A DNA stretch of 64,000 nucleotides from NCBI GenBank assembly GCA_947683625.1, contig CANTUR010000425.1:434001-498000 (forward strand), written 5' to 3'. Shown piece after piece: positions 23,600 to 34,711 of the stretch; the first letter of the stretch is position 1; every line of letters begins with the position of its first letter. The position numbers were made by a program, and so were the translations under genes. The stretch is from Mallotus nudiflorus. Lineage: Eukaryota; Streptophyta; Magnoliopsida; Malpighiales; Euphorbiaceae. The notes beneath the pieces are model-generated. The model saw nothing but the letters and a program-made list of their open reading frames with translations. It ran no database searches and was not told the DNA's origin.

Positions 23600-24263
23600 T
23601 GTATGGGTAGATAATCCTGAAGTTAGCCATGTTACTAGAAGCATGAAGGGTTATAAGCCAACAAAGAAAGCCATAGAGAGGGAAGAAGCTATCGAAGGAG
23701 AAGAGTCAAATGAACAGGGTGATGACTTGATTCTCAAACAACTCAAGAAAGCGAAGGCCAACGTAAGCATTTGGGAGCTCTTAATGCATTCAAGCAACCA
23801 CAGAAGAGCTCTGGTTAAGGCCTTAACTAAGATGAACATTGAAACTACAACAACTCCTAAAGCAATGGTGGCTAAGGTTACTAAGAAAAAGCACGGGGTC
23901 CTTACTTTCTCGGATGAGGATTTACCTATAGAAGGAAGGAACCATAATAAAGCATTATTCATCCCAGCCGAAGTAAGAGGGAAGAGGACTAATTATATGA
24001 TGGTGGATGATGGGTCCATGATTAATGTTTGTCCACTATAGATCCTACCCAATTTAGGTGTGAAGGTGGAGGATTTAGCGGAATCAGACCTTGTAATAAG
24101 GGCTTATGATGATAGCATGAGGAGTGTAAAAGGAACCTTTATGGCTTCTGTGAAGACTAGACCTATAGAAGCAATGGTGAAATTCATTGTGCTAGATATT
24201 CCTATCACCTATGCCCTTTTTCTGGGTAAACTTTATATTATGTCTTGGGAGGAGTGCCTTTGA
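23600..24263 (+). pseudogene. Tat B protease region
   Basis: A charged linker (EEAIEGEESNEQGDD) precedes RTNYMMVDDGSMINVCPL, the usual Tat form of the aspartic-protease active site (DDGS). It is followed after a stop (24039-24041) by FIVLDIPITYALFLG near the C-terminus, where ILDI..(S/P)YNxLLGR is common. The protease processes the polyprotein. Confidence 0.75.
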
Positions 24264-25090
24264 CCGTACATTAAAAGGTGAAATTCCTACTTGATGGGAA
24301 AGTGGTGACTCTATATGCTAGTATGGGCAAAATGGTGTCTGCAGTTATTGATAGTTAGAAATAGGTAGTTACTCCCCCAGGTTACCAGGTGGCCATGATT
24401 TTAGAGCAAGTCGCAATGGATCCAAAGGTTATGAATATGATCAAGAAGATGAATTACAGACTAGGACAAGAACAAGTGAAAAATGAGCAAGGAAGCCCAA
24501 AATTGCCAGATTTTAAAACCCAAGATGACATAAGAGGATTGGGCTATACTAGAGCTGGGTTCAGTAGCACAAGGGCAAGAAGAAGGTTTTTCAATGAGAA
24601 TGGCCTAGGGAATGTGGGTCCCTGAAAGGTAACTTTATCAAGCAAGGAAAGGAGAAGTTCTACCAGGGTGAAAAAGAGCCTGTCTAAGTAGTTGGTGTGG
24701 ATGTCCCTGGATTTAAGATTTTCAAAGAATAGATAATTGAAAAGCTGGTGCAAGACAACAAGGACAAGGTGATGAAGACAGTTGTTGAAAAGATAAAAAT
24801 CGAAGACATTGAATAACTACTTTGTCTGCCACCTAACAAAGAACCATCACAGGAATTAGCTAATATCATTAATAATAGTTTTACTGATGTTTTTTATAAA
24901 GAAATTGATGTAATAACATCGGGTCCATTTGAGGATGAAAACTTTATTTCCTTTATGGTCAATGATATAAATTCTGGCTTGGCTTACTTGTGTGATGTTG
25001 ATTCTGATGATCTTGTGCATTTTAATATTGATTGTTCATGCATGTTTAACATTAATTCTATTCAATCAAATTCATTAAACATGGGCACAA
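24264..25090 (+). pseudogene. Tat B protease-RT linker with G-patch-like stretch
   Basis: The frame at 24389-24625 contains MIKKMNYRLGQEQVKNEQG followed by DDIRGLGYTRAG, a degenerate G-patch-like segment as often seen between PR and RT in plant gypsy polyproteins (from recall). The rest, to about 25090, is a low-similarity linker with several stops. Confidence 0.5.
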
Positions 25091-25094
25091 ATGA

Positions 25095-25990
25095 ACAACC
25101 AAAACACATTTCTATATCACATGACTTAACTCCTGAAGAGAGGGAAAATTTTGAGAGGATATTAATAAAAAGAAAGGTAGTATTTGCTTGGCCCTATAAG
25201 GATATGCCAGGGTTAGATAGGCAAATTGTAGAGCATCACATTCCAACATACCCTGAAGCTAAACCTGTTACACAGAAACTTCGTAGGTTAAGGCCAGAGT
25301 GGATAGAAAAGATAAGGGAAGAAGTCGCTAAGCAAATCCAGGCTGGTTTTCTAGAAGTTGTGGAATACCCTTAATGGTTGGCGAATATGGTACCAGTTCC
25401 CAAGAAAGATGGAAGAGTTCGAATGTGTGTAGACTTCAGGGACCTGAATAAGGCATGTCTAAAGGATGACTTTCCTTTACCCCATATTGATGTAATTATG
25501 GATAGTGTAGCATCTAGTGTGATGTACTCATTTATGGATGGGTTCTCAAGTCATAATCAAATAATGATGGAAATTATAGACAAGATCAAAACTACTTTCA
25601 TCACGGAATGGGGAACATACTGCTATAAGGTGATGCCCTTCAGATTAAAGAATGCAAGAGCAACTTATCAAAGAGTAGCCACTGCCTTATTTCATTATAT
25701 GATGCATAAGGAAGTGGAAGTTTATGTTGATGACATGATGGTTAAGTCTAAAATAAGAGAGGGAGACTTTGAGGCTTTGGATAAGTTTTTAGTAAGAATA
25801 GAAAAATATAACCTAAGGCTTAATCCGAAGAAATGCATTTTTGGGGTAACCTCAGGAAAGTTATTGGGGCACATAATCAGCAATACAGGAATAGAAGTCA
25901 ATCCAGACAAGATCAAAGCCATCCAAGAGATGTCAATACCAAAAACAGAGAAGGAAGTACGAGGGTTTATCAAAAAATTATAATACATCA
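25095..25990 (+). pseudogene. Tat B reverse transcriptase
   Basis: LTPEERENFERILIKRKVVF, VFAWPYKDMPGLD, PVPKKDGRVRMCVDFRDLNKA, FPLPHIDVIMDSV, then the catalytic EVYVDDMMVKS and VNPDKIKAIQEM. Two stops (25372-25374, 25981-25983) lie where Q is typical. The catalytic Asp pair is retained. The enzyme would copy element RNA into cDNA in the particle. Confidence 0.9.
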
Positions 25991-27080
25991 ATAAGTTCAT
26001 TGTGAGACTTACTATGGTTTACGACCTGATTTTCAAGCTCTTGAGGAAGAATCAGCCCGTGGAGTGGCATGAAGAATGCCAAAAAGCCTTTGATAAGATT
26101 AAGGAAGACCTTACTAACCCGCCTGTATTAAGGCCACCAAAACAAGGTAAGCCTTTAATCTTATATTTAACTTTAAAAGAAAAGGCGATGGGAGCAATGC
26201 TAGCATAAGAAGGGCCTGAAGGGGTGGAGTACGCTATATATTATCTCAGTAAAAAGTTTCTACCATAAAAAAGTATGATCTTGTAGAAACAACATGTTTG
26301 ATAATAATCTAGGCTATAAAGAAGCTAAGGCATTACTTCCAGTCCTATAAAGTACAAGTTGTTTCAAGGATAGATCCTTTAAAATACTTATTCCAAACAC
26401 CGGCTTTGACTAGAAAGATGTCTAAATGGTTGGTACTTTTAACTAAGTTTAATACAGAATATGTCACTACAAAGGTCATCAAAGGCAGAGCTATAACAGA
26501 GTTTCTAGCCCAGAATGCAGTCGAAGGAAACGAGCAGTGGAATTTAGAGTTTCCAGATGAGAACCTAGCAGCAATAGAACACTGAGAATGGAAACTTTAT
26601 TTTAATGGAGCAGTGAATAATAGAGGAGCAAGGTTAGGAGCAATTCTTGTCACACTAGAAGAAGAAACCATCCTAATGGCCTAGAAATTAGACTTCAAGG
26701 TTACCAACAATATGGCTAAGTACGAGGTATGTATCTATGGTATGGAAGCAGCATTGGCAGTCGGAGTGAAAGACTTATTGGTTTATGGAGATTCCATGTT
26801 TGTCATCAGCTAGGCTAATAAAGAGTGGGAAGTAAAAGAAGAAAGACTAAAACCTTACATCCATTATTTGAGAAAGCTAATAAAGAACTTCACCAAATGT
26901 CTTTTTATGCATTTACTAAGAGATGAGAATCAGATGGTGGATGCTTTGGCAACACTTTCTTCAATATGGGATAAACCTAAGGGATCGATGATGAAACCTT
27001 TGGTGATAATGAAAATGCAAGTTCCGTGTTATGGCAAAGAATATGTCATGAATATTCAGATAGGGCCAGAGGAAAAGCCA
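25991..27080 (+). pseudogene. Tat B RNase H plus second (archaeal-type) RNase H
   Basis: The first domain begins after FKLLRKNQPVEWHEECQKAF and contains LTNPPVLRPPKQGKPLILYL and EGVEYAIYYLSKKF. The second has KLYFNGAVNNRGARLG, TNNMAKYEVCIYGMEAALA, VYGDSMFVIS and MVDALATLSSIW. Frameshifts and stops are frequent from 26260 on. Confidence 0.85.
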
Positions 27081-27229
27081 TAGTTTTACAACATCCAGAG
27101 ATTTATCGAGGAAAGAAGATACCCATACCAAGTAACTTCCAAAGATAGATATGCTCTTCGTGTTCTTGCACGTCATTATGCAAGTCATGATGGGATATTA
27201 TACAGAAGGATGCCAAATGGAATATAACT

Positions 27230-28314
27230 GAGATGTCTCAAGAAGGATGAAGCAAAGTAGGTGATGAGAGAGATTCATGCAGGTGTTTATGGATCACATA
27301 TGAATGGGATAATTCTGGTAAAGAAGATTACTCGAAAAGGGTACTATTAGGGGAGTATGGAAAAGGACTGCATCCGAATAGTGAGAGAATTCCATTAATG
27401 TTAAGTACATGGGAACCTCAATCACCTTCCCCCTACAGTTCTAAACAGTTTAACATCTCCATGGCCCTTTGTAGCCTAGGGAATATATATAATAGGGGAA
27501 ATAAAATTGACTGCTTCAAACGGGCATAAATATAAAATAGTCGCAATTGATTACTTTTCAAGATGGATAAAAGTAGAACCCTTTGGTACCCTAAAAGCTA
27601 GACATATGGCAAAGTTCATTGAGAAGAACCTCATCTATAGGTATGGGGTCCCACATCATGTTATGACAGACAATGGAGTTCAATTTCAGGTAGAAACTGA
27701 TGAGTTGTTACAAAGATACAAGATTAAGCATTATAAGTCCTCACCTTATCGACCTCAGGCTAATAGAGCAGTAGAAGCGACTAATAAGAATATAAAGAAG
27801 ATTCTCTCTAAGATGGTAAAGACACATAAGGACTAGTCCGAACACCTCCTTTTTGCTTTGTGGGGATACAAAACTACAACATGTACGGCTACAAGATAAA
27901 CTCCATTCTCGTTAGTATATGGTTGTGAAGTAGTTCTACCCGTAAAGATAGAAATTAAATCCATGAGGGTGGTTATGGAAGCAAAAATCCCTGAGAATGA
28001 ATGGATGCAAAAGAGGTTTGATTATCTTGTGTCACTAGATGAGAAAAGGATGGATGACTCAGATTTATCAGGAAAGAATAGCGAGAGCATTTAAAAAAAA
28101 GGTTAAGCCAGGAAAGATAAAAGTAGGAGATATGGTATTAAAGCAAGCAAGGGCAATGGTGTTTGATCCGAGAGGAAAATTCATATCGAATTGGGAAGGA
28201 CCATATTTAGTCAAGACAATCTTGCCTAAAGGAGCCGCAAAGATATCAGATTTAGAAGGGAATGAGTTCACTGAGCCAATTAACCTGGATCGCCTTAAGA
28301 AATACTACCTTTAA
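27230..28314 (+). pseudogene. Tat B integrase
   Basis: HHCC start (HAGVYGSHMNG), catalytic core VAIDYFSRWIKVE, HHVMTDNGVQFQVE and NRAVEATNKN (all three acidic positions present), then DPRGKFISNWEGPYLV and a clean C-terminus at NLDRLKKYYL with stop 28312-28314. A stop at 27834-27836 (KD-stop-S) replaces the W that Tat A keeps. Confidence 0.9.
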
Positions 28315-28639
28315 AAAAAATTCAGCTTACTAGAAAACCTAAAAAGGCTGGTTAGGCAAAAGCTAGGACATTCTCGCTATTCAGAAAACCCATAAAGGGT
28401 TGATCAGGCAGAAGCTAGGGAAATAAAAATGAGAGGAAAATGTTCAGTTAGAAAATCTAAAAGGACTAACTAATAATAGGAATTGTGTTCTGTGATGTAA
28501 TAAATGTACTCATTTTGGCCCTGGATAATGAAATGAATTGAAAAGACATTTTTGTTAAATATTGCGTATTCTATCTTTATTACAAGACATAAAGACTTGA
28601 AGGAAAAATAAAATATAAGAAACCAGACTTATGAGACCA
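28315..28639 (+). other. Tat B post-pol spacer
   Basis: Three loose copies of an A-rich unit (GAAAACCTAAAAAGGCTGGT-like, then AGCAAAAGCTAGG) lie between 28320 and 28480. No gene is seen. It separates the convergent ends of pol and the antisense DUF7745-like gene. Confidence 0.5.
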
Positions 28640-29854
28640 CTACTTGTTTTTTTGTTTCTTTCTTGACTCATCTAATAATATTTGAGTCCTTTTGTATTTA
28701 ATAAGTTTTGGTGATTCTGTGGATTGCATAGTAACCCAAGTCTTGTAGTTGTCATCAGTAGTCATCTTAGTATCCAAGCACATATCACGTTCCAAAGCTC
28801 TACAAGGCCACAAGTTCTTCACCTTGTCCAAGAAATCTTGTCTCAAGAGGAAACCTTTGAAGTCGGTTATAATAGCAACAATGACTTGAGGGCGACCATA
28901 TTGATGGTAGAGGCGTAAAGGAGAAAGAAATGTCAAAAAGTATAATCCGAGAATAGGGACACAGTTGTCATATAAGTTGAGGGTCATGAATTTTAATCTC
29001 CACCAAGGACAGATCCAAGTAATCTCAGTATCAGCAATGCCTTTCATCCAATCAACCCATTGATCTGTAGTGTGCTTATCCTTTATCTTCAGAGGATGAG
29101 ATTACAGATGATGAGATTGATAAATCAAAGCATTGGGAGGAGCATCAAGTAAACTCAATTTCTCCTGTAACCAAATCTTTAAAAAAAAAGCTGAAAACCT
29201 GAAAGGGTGACTTAAAAAAAAAGGGTTACATACCTGAAGGAGAAGTAAACTGCCTGAAAGTCAGTTTTGAACTTTGAAATTATCTAACCCATTGATAGTT
29301 TTAGCAAGTATGACAAGCACGGGATTAGCTCCAACTTCTACCTATTATAAAATATTGATAATTCTTTCATCAACATCTCCATGAGAAGATACCAGTAGAA
29401 ACTGAGCATATAGGCAGAAAGGGACAGTTCTAATCCAAGCAACATTGGCTTTGTCTCTAGTTCCACAAAAGGAAATCAGAAAGGAAAGACCAATGGTTTT
29501 AACATTATGCTCATGCATGTAGATAATATCTGGGGGCATATCAAAAAATGCTATTAATCTGCCTGGGAATTCAATCTTAAGATCAGGGAGAGTAATGGTA
29601 GCAGTCGAACCTAGTGAACATCCGAAAATAGCATCAAACTCCTCTATCAAGGGACACAACTCTTCTCTGATGAATCTAAATACGTGATCCCTAGCATCCC
29701 AGAAAGTGGCAGCAACGTATAAAAAAATATTGTCTATCTTTAGATGTTGAAGGGACTTCAAGGTTTTGGCATGAAAAGGCAGAATTTTATTCCAATCATC
29801 TCCACTAAGGTATTTAAGAAGTTTCTTCACCAAAATAAGTGTGGCTTGTGTCAT
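28640..29854 (-). pseudogene. DUF7745-like antisense gene of Tat B
   Basis: ATG at 29854. Exon 1 carries SLQHLKIDNIFLYVAATFWD, HVFRFIREELCPLIEEFDAI, FCLYAQFLLVSSHGDVDERI and, after two stops, GANPVLVILAKTINGLDNF. A short intron (29233-29177, GTATGT to AAAG, 57 nt) precedes IWLQEKLSLL, exactly where the Tat A copy has its intron. The last exon gives ITWICPWWRLKFMTLNLYDN, RLYHQYGRPQVI and a basic end (DESRKKQKNK, stop at 28640-28642). Motif order matches Tat A over the whole length. It reads against gag-pol. The product is unknown; DUF7745 is proposed from remembered family features. Confidence 0.7.
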
Positions 29855-29984
29855 GATGGAGGCGAAGAATGCAGTGTATTTGTCTTATCGTTCTTATTCT
29901 TATATAGGCCACAAATCAAATACAGAAAGGATTAGGATTGTTTTTGGACCAAATTCGCATCGGAGAAGGAAAATAAGCAAAATC

Positions 29985-30115
29985 GGAGCCGAGATTTTCG
30001 ATCAGAATTATAGATTTCCGATTAGAAATCCATAATTCTGATCAGAAATCTAGATTTTTGATCAAAAATTCATAATTCTGATCAAAATTCTAGATTTTTT
30101 ATCAGAAATCTAGGA
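29985..30115. promoter_or_regulatory. GATC-centred palindrome cluster upstream of the Tat B DUF7745-like gene
   Basis: Six or so units of the type ATTCTGATCAGAATT / AATCTAGATTT in 130 bp, 130-260 bp upstream of the ATG at 29854. The same family occurs at 32295-32460 and 34317-34430 and not elsewhere in the window. A regulatory role is inferred only from position. Confidence 0.6.
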
Positions 30116-30469
30116 CACCAACCAGCGAAAAAAGGAAGACAAATTACATTTTGGTCCAAAATAAAGTTCAAGATGCATAAAAAGAGACAATTCTGAGTAC
30201 AGTCACACTAATACAATTCCTAAAGAAGGTCAGTCCTCCTAAGCTCAGTGTCTGGCCAGGGGCTCAACTCTCTAGCTGGATCATCACTCTGATCTGGGGC
30301 ATAGAAGTCCCAGTATCGTGTCCATCAAAACTAAGGCTAGCAAGCTGTCACCAAAGCCTCTCATTCTCACACTCCAAATCCCAGGCATAATTTTGTTGCA
30401 TCAAAAAATAGTTAGAATCATGTATATCCTGCATAGCATGCATACATTTGCATTTTTATTGTGAATACT

Positions 30470-32190
30470 AAGCCTCCAAGTGTCTTTAATCTGCATAGTA
30501 AATAATCTCTGGGAAGAGGCGATTCCATACAAATACTCTGCCTGTGTCCTGGGGACCTATAAAATAAATTTTACTAACTCAGTAACAAGTATAGGTTTGT
30601 GCAAGGTTAGCTAAGGAGTAAATTGAACTTACGTGCGAAGCAACAGGGGGTGAAATCTGAGCTGTATCAAAATACATGTGTCACTCAATAGGAGTCTATA
30701 CCATGGGAGCCCAATAATACATCGACTTATCAAACGGGGGAACATCACCTAAAATAGTACCCGAGGGAGCCTCACCATGAGCAATCTCACTATGAGGAAT
30801 AGGCTCGACTTCTTGCTCAATCTTCTCAGTATCATCCCTAGTCTCCTCCATAACAGCATCAAGGAGTCCTTCAAACTATACAGAGAATCAAATGTTAATA
30901 ATGATGAGAGAATTGAAGTAAAGTAGTGAGAAAAAGCATACCTCATACGAGTCTGTAGGAACCTGCTCCAAGAGGTTCTCTCGAATATACTCTCGATAAT
31001 AATAAGAATGCTCAAGCATCATCGAAGCGTCATACTCCTCAAGAGCAACCCTAAGCTCAGGGCCAATTATGCTGCTACTCCGTAACATCGAGGGAGGAAT
31101 AAAAGAAGGGACACACCTCCTGCAAGGTCCCATATGCCAATGATAAACACGCTCACCAAGATACCATAACCAGGAAGCAGAAATCTTATAGTCTCAAGTC
31201 TCATAGCTTCATTCATAAACTCATGTCGTTGAATGTCTTCAACACCAGCCAACCAATCTGATCTAACCTGCAAACTCATTCATTTAAATTTAAATTTATT
31301 AGATTTCTACAATTGATGAAATACTAAAAGTTAAAAGTTTCTTACCAGGTCCCACTCTAAGGAGTTCAGCTAATCCCGATAAGTTTGCAAATCATATTTA
31401 ATGCTAGCAAGATAAGAAGAACCCCATCTCTGCATCAGGGGAAGACTCTTATCAGAGCTGATAGCACTGAAACCTCAAATCACTCCAGTCTCAATACCCT
31501 AAATCTGAAAAAGGGGAAATGAAGGAAATAAAATGGGGAAGGTAAAAGTAAATAAAAAGTTTAAAAAAAGGGATAAAAAGCATACATGCAAGACATGCTA
31601 GAAGCTGCACATCATCATAGTGCCTCTACAAATAGTATCCAATCTATAGTAGAGGTAAGCAAGTACTGCAGACCCCCAATCCAAAGTAGAGACCATAGAA
31701 AGATCCTGAAGAGGGCCAAGAAGAGCGATGCTAACCTCATGACCCCTCTCACAAAAGAGGGTAGTGCCAAGCAGAATCAATAAGAAACATCTCGCCTTCT
31801 GGAGAATCTGGCGAGGTGTAGTGGTAGGTAGTCTCATGAAACCCTGTACAAGGGAATAAAGAAGCATATTCTTCTTATTTTTCTATGCTGGAACAAACCT
31901 GAGTAGGTCACAGACATAACGACTCCTAACATCCTCCGAAAGAGTGCAGTAATAGACATCAAAAGGAACCGGGGTACCTCCAAATGCAATCCCAGTAATG
32001 GCAGAAAAAATCATCGAGGAAATGGTCAGCTCACCCACTCGTGTGTAGAAGGTGTGAGTAGTTTCCATCCATCTCTCGATAAGTGCAAAAAGGGAGCAGT
32101 CGGTAAAGCAGTAATAAAGTGTCGAAAGCTGGATACCCAGACATGCTGTGCTACCTTTCCAGACAAGTCATTGAACAACTCTCGCGCCAA
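30470..32190 (-). pseudogene. PMD-like antisense gene of Tat B
   Basis: Several exons. Exon 1 (about 32190-31590) has NDLSGKVAQHVWV, then after a shift ALIERWMETTHTFYTRVGEL, FSAITGIAFGGTPVPFDVYY, LLILLGTTLFCERGHEVSIA and LLGPLQDLSMVSTLDWGSAV-LAYLY; the DWGS-LAYLY signature is intact. Later exons include LASIKYDLQTYRD, WYLGERVYHWHMG, LRVALEEYDASMMLEHSYYY and PTDSYE, the last directly followed by a GTATGC splice donor. The last exon reads VPRTQAEYLYGIASSQRLF with MQIKDTW. Order and motifs match the Tat A copy and the fragment at the right edge. The acidic tail of those copies is not seen here. The PMD-like assignment is from motif resemblance. Confidence 0.7.
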
Positions 32191-32294
32191 GTGAAAACAA
32201 CTTGAGAATTTTAGGGGTTTCTAAACAATGCAAAATAATAGGATTATTTTCTTTCCTAAATTTCTAATTTTTTTACATCACCTTTAAAAAAAAT

Positions 32295-32460
32295 TAAAAA
32301 AATCAAATCAAAAATCTAGAATTCCAATCGAAATTCTAGATTTCTGATCGGAAATCCAAAATTTTGATCGGATTTCCTAATATCCAATTAAAAATTTGAG
32401 AAATCTAGTAGGAAATCTAGGATTTCAATCCGAAAATTCAGACTTCTGATGAAAATCCTA
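32295..32460. promoter_or_regulatory. GATC-centred palindrome cluster upstream of the Tat B PMD-like gene
   Basis: Repeated units such as AATTCCAATCGAAATT, TTTCTGATCGGAAAT and ATTTTGATCGGATTT, 100-270 bp upstream of the first recognisable exon. Same family as 29985-30115. Confidence 0.6.
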
Positions 32461-32469
32461 GTGAAATTT

Positions 32470-33060
32470 AACACATTTTGATTTTAATTTGTCAATTTTT
32501 CATGATTACATCTACTTTTTCCATTAAATTGCATGCATATAAACATTAATTTTATATACTAAAATAAATATGTTTATTGCAGAATTGAAAATAGGGATAA
32601 GAAATTTGCCTCATTTCTAGCCTGAGAACATTTGGGAAGGTGCAAGTGGGTCAATGGAAATATCTCTTCATCTTTATAAAGTCCCAAATCATTTTAGGGA
32701 AAATGTGGATGCAAAGTGATAGGATCTGATTGCCTGGAACTGCTCCCATATAGCCTACATTGTGGGTGGGCCATAGGTCAGACAGATCCAAAATCAGACA
32801 TTGGATGAGAGTTTAATTGAAAAGAGAAAATTTGAAAATCAAGAGAGAATGAAAAGGAAAAAAAAAGAGAAGAAGAATAGGAAAAAGAGAATATGGATCG
32901 AAAAAAGAAGGAATGAAATATATAAAGGGGAAAATATTCTATTTGTTCCTTTAACTTTCATTTACATTTAGGTCCATTTGATACTTTGCAAATTTAGTCC
33001 TAGATTGTAAAGCTTTATAGTTTAGCGATTTAGGGAATTGTTAAAACTATCAATGTATCT
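32470..33060. other. Tat B spacer without a recognised gene
   Basis: AT-rich. A purine-rich stretch lies at 32816-32925 (plus strand). No protein similarity was recognised. Confidence 0.5.
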
Positions 33061-33985
33061 TTAATCGATTATACGACTGAGTATAATCAGCATCATATGA
33101 CTGAGTGTGATGTCCATTAAATAGACTATAAGACCGAGTGTAGTCAGCATTGTACGACTGAGTGCAATTTATCCTCAATCAATTATATGACCGAGTATAA
33201 TCAGCATCATACGACCGAGTGTGATGTCTATTAAACAGACTATACGACCGAGTGTAATCAGTATTGTACGACCGAGTGCAATGTATCCTCAATCGATTAT
33301 ACAACCTATTATAATCAGCATCATACGATCGAGTGTGATGTTTTTTATCAAAACAGACTATACGATCGAGTATAGTCAGCATTCTATGACCGAGTCCAAT
33401 GTATCCTCAATCGATTATATAACCGAGTATAATCAGCATCATACGACCGAGTGTGATGTTCCTTTTCAAAACAGACTATACGATTGAGTGTAGTCAACAT
33501 TGTACGACCGAGTGCAATGTATCCTCAATCGATTATACGACCGAGTATAATCAACATCATACGACCGAGTGTGATGTTTCTTATCAAAATAGACTATACG
33601 ACCGAGTGTAGTCAGCATTGTATGACCGAGTGTAATGTATCTTCAATTGATTATACGACTGAGTATAATCAGCATCATACGACCAAGTGTGATATTCCTT
33701 TTCAAAATAGACTATACGACCGAGTGTAGTCAGCATTGTATGATCGAGTGCAATGTATCCTCATTCAATTATATGATCGAGTATAATCAACATCATACAA
33801 CCGAGTATGATGTAATTTTTCAATTCAATGCTATACGTTCGAGTATAGTCAAACATTGTACGACCGAGTATAATGTGTTTCATTCACCCAAGGTTATACG
33901 ACAGAGTATAATCACTATCATATGACCGAGTATGATATGTCATTTAAAACGCGTATGTCCGAGTATAGCAAATTCAAAAGCAGAG
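33061..33985. repeat. Tandem array of 114-118-bp units, each with four hairpins sharing a CGACCGAG loop
   Basis: Unit borders near 33067, 33181, 33295, 33413, 33531, 33649 and 33767, with a partial eighth unit. Every unit has four inverted repeats: GATTATA/TATAATC, CATCATA/TGTGATG, GACTATA/TGTAGTC and CATTGTA/TGCAATG. All enclose CGACCGAG or a one- or two-base variant. The hairpins come in two pairs, each joined by AG or AA. Frames open through the array (33221-33925) come from the period, not from a gene. It sits between the antisense PMD-like gene and LTR2, the usual place of hypervariable tandem repeats in Tat elements. Confidence 0.9.
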
Positions 33986-34711
33986 ACTTCGAGGAGCAAG
34001 TAAGTATCGTAACTCTCAATTTAGAAATTGGGTGTTATTTTGGTTTGCCGCAATTTGTCAAGCAAACAGCAACAAAGGGGGGTAACTATAGACACCCAAT
34101 TTCGGGATGACATGTTATGGATACAGCAAAGGACTCCAGTGATGAAAATGTCTTCGATACTTAATCTTTAAAAATTCTAAGGGCTTAAATGCAGCTTTTA
34201 AAGGAAGGATTTAATGTTTTCAGGGACTAAATCGTAAAGTTTTTTTTAGGACCTAATTGCAAAATTTAAATTTTTTTAGGGAACTTTTTATAATTAAATG
34301 TTAAAAAAAATGTGTTGGAATTCCATAATTCCGATCAGAATTATATAATTCTAATCGAAATTACAACAATTCCGATCGGGATTGTATAATTTCGATCGGA
34401 ATTACACAATCCCGATCGAAATTGAATTCTTTCATTTTTTTCTATTTCTAATTATTTCCAATTCAATGTTTTAATTGGTTTAAACTTCCTAATTACCTAA
34501 ATCCTACCCGGTTTAAAATTCCTAAATACACTTTAGAAATTAGAATCACATTAGGATTAGGGTTAGCCTTCCTGGTTCTACTATAAAAAGGAAGGAAGGG
34601 AAGCAGGAGGAGGGAAGAAGAAAAAAAACGGGGAGAAAGAAAAAAAAAAGAAGAAAAGGGCGAAGAAAAGAAAACAAAAAAGAAAGAAGGGATGAGAGAA
34701 GAAGAAAAAAT
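33986..34711 (+). other. Tat B 3' untranslated end with polypurine tract
   Basis: Contains the third palindrome cluster (34317-34430) and a long purine-rich stretch from about 34610 that ends AGAAGAAAAAA at 34710, immediately before TTGTGATTTT. The last 30 bases are the likely polypurine tract. The minus-strand frame at 34546-34752 is only its complement. Confidence 0.55.
34317..34430. repeat. AATTCCGATCGGAATT palindrome cluster near Tat B LTR2
   Basis: Five units of about 20 bp: AATTCCGATCAGAATT, AATTCTAATCGAAATT, AATTCCGATCGGGATT, AATTTCGATCGGAATT and AATCCCGATCGAAATT. They are the cleanest copies of the Tat B palindrome family. Confidence 0.85.

Noticed and set aside
33061..33985. CRISPR-like array or repetitive protein (frames 33221-33925)
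   Set aside because: Repeats are dyadic and come in four arm types without unique spacers, in a plant retroelement. The frames only follow the period of the repeat and shift between units of 114 and 118 bp.
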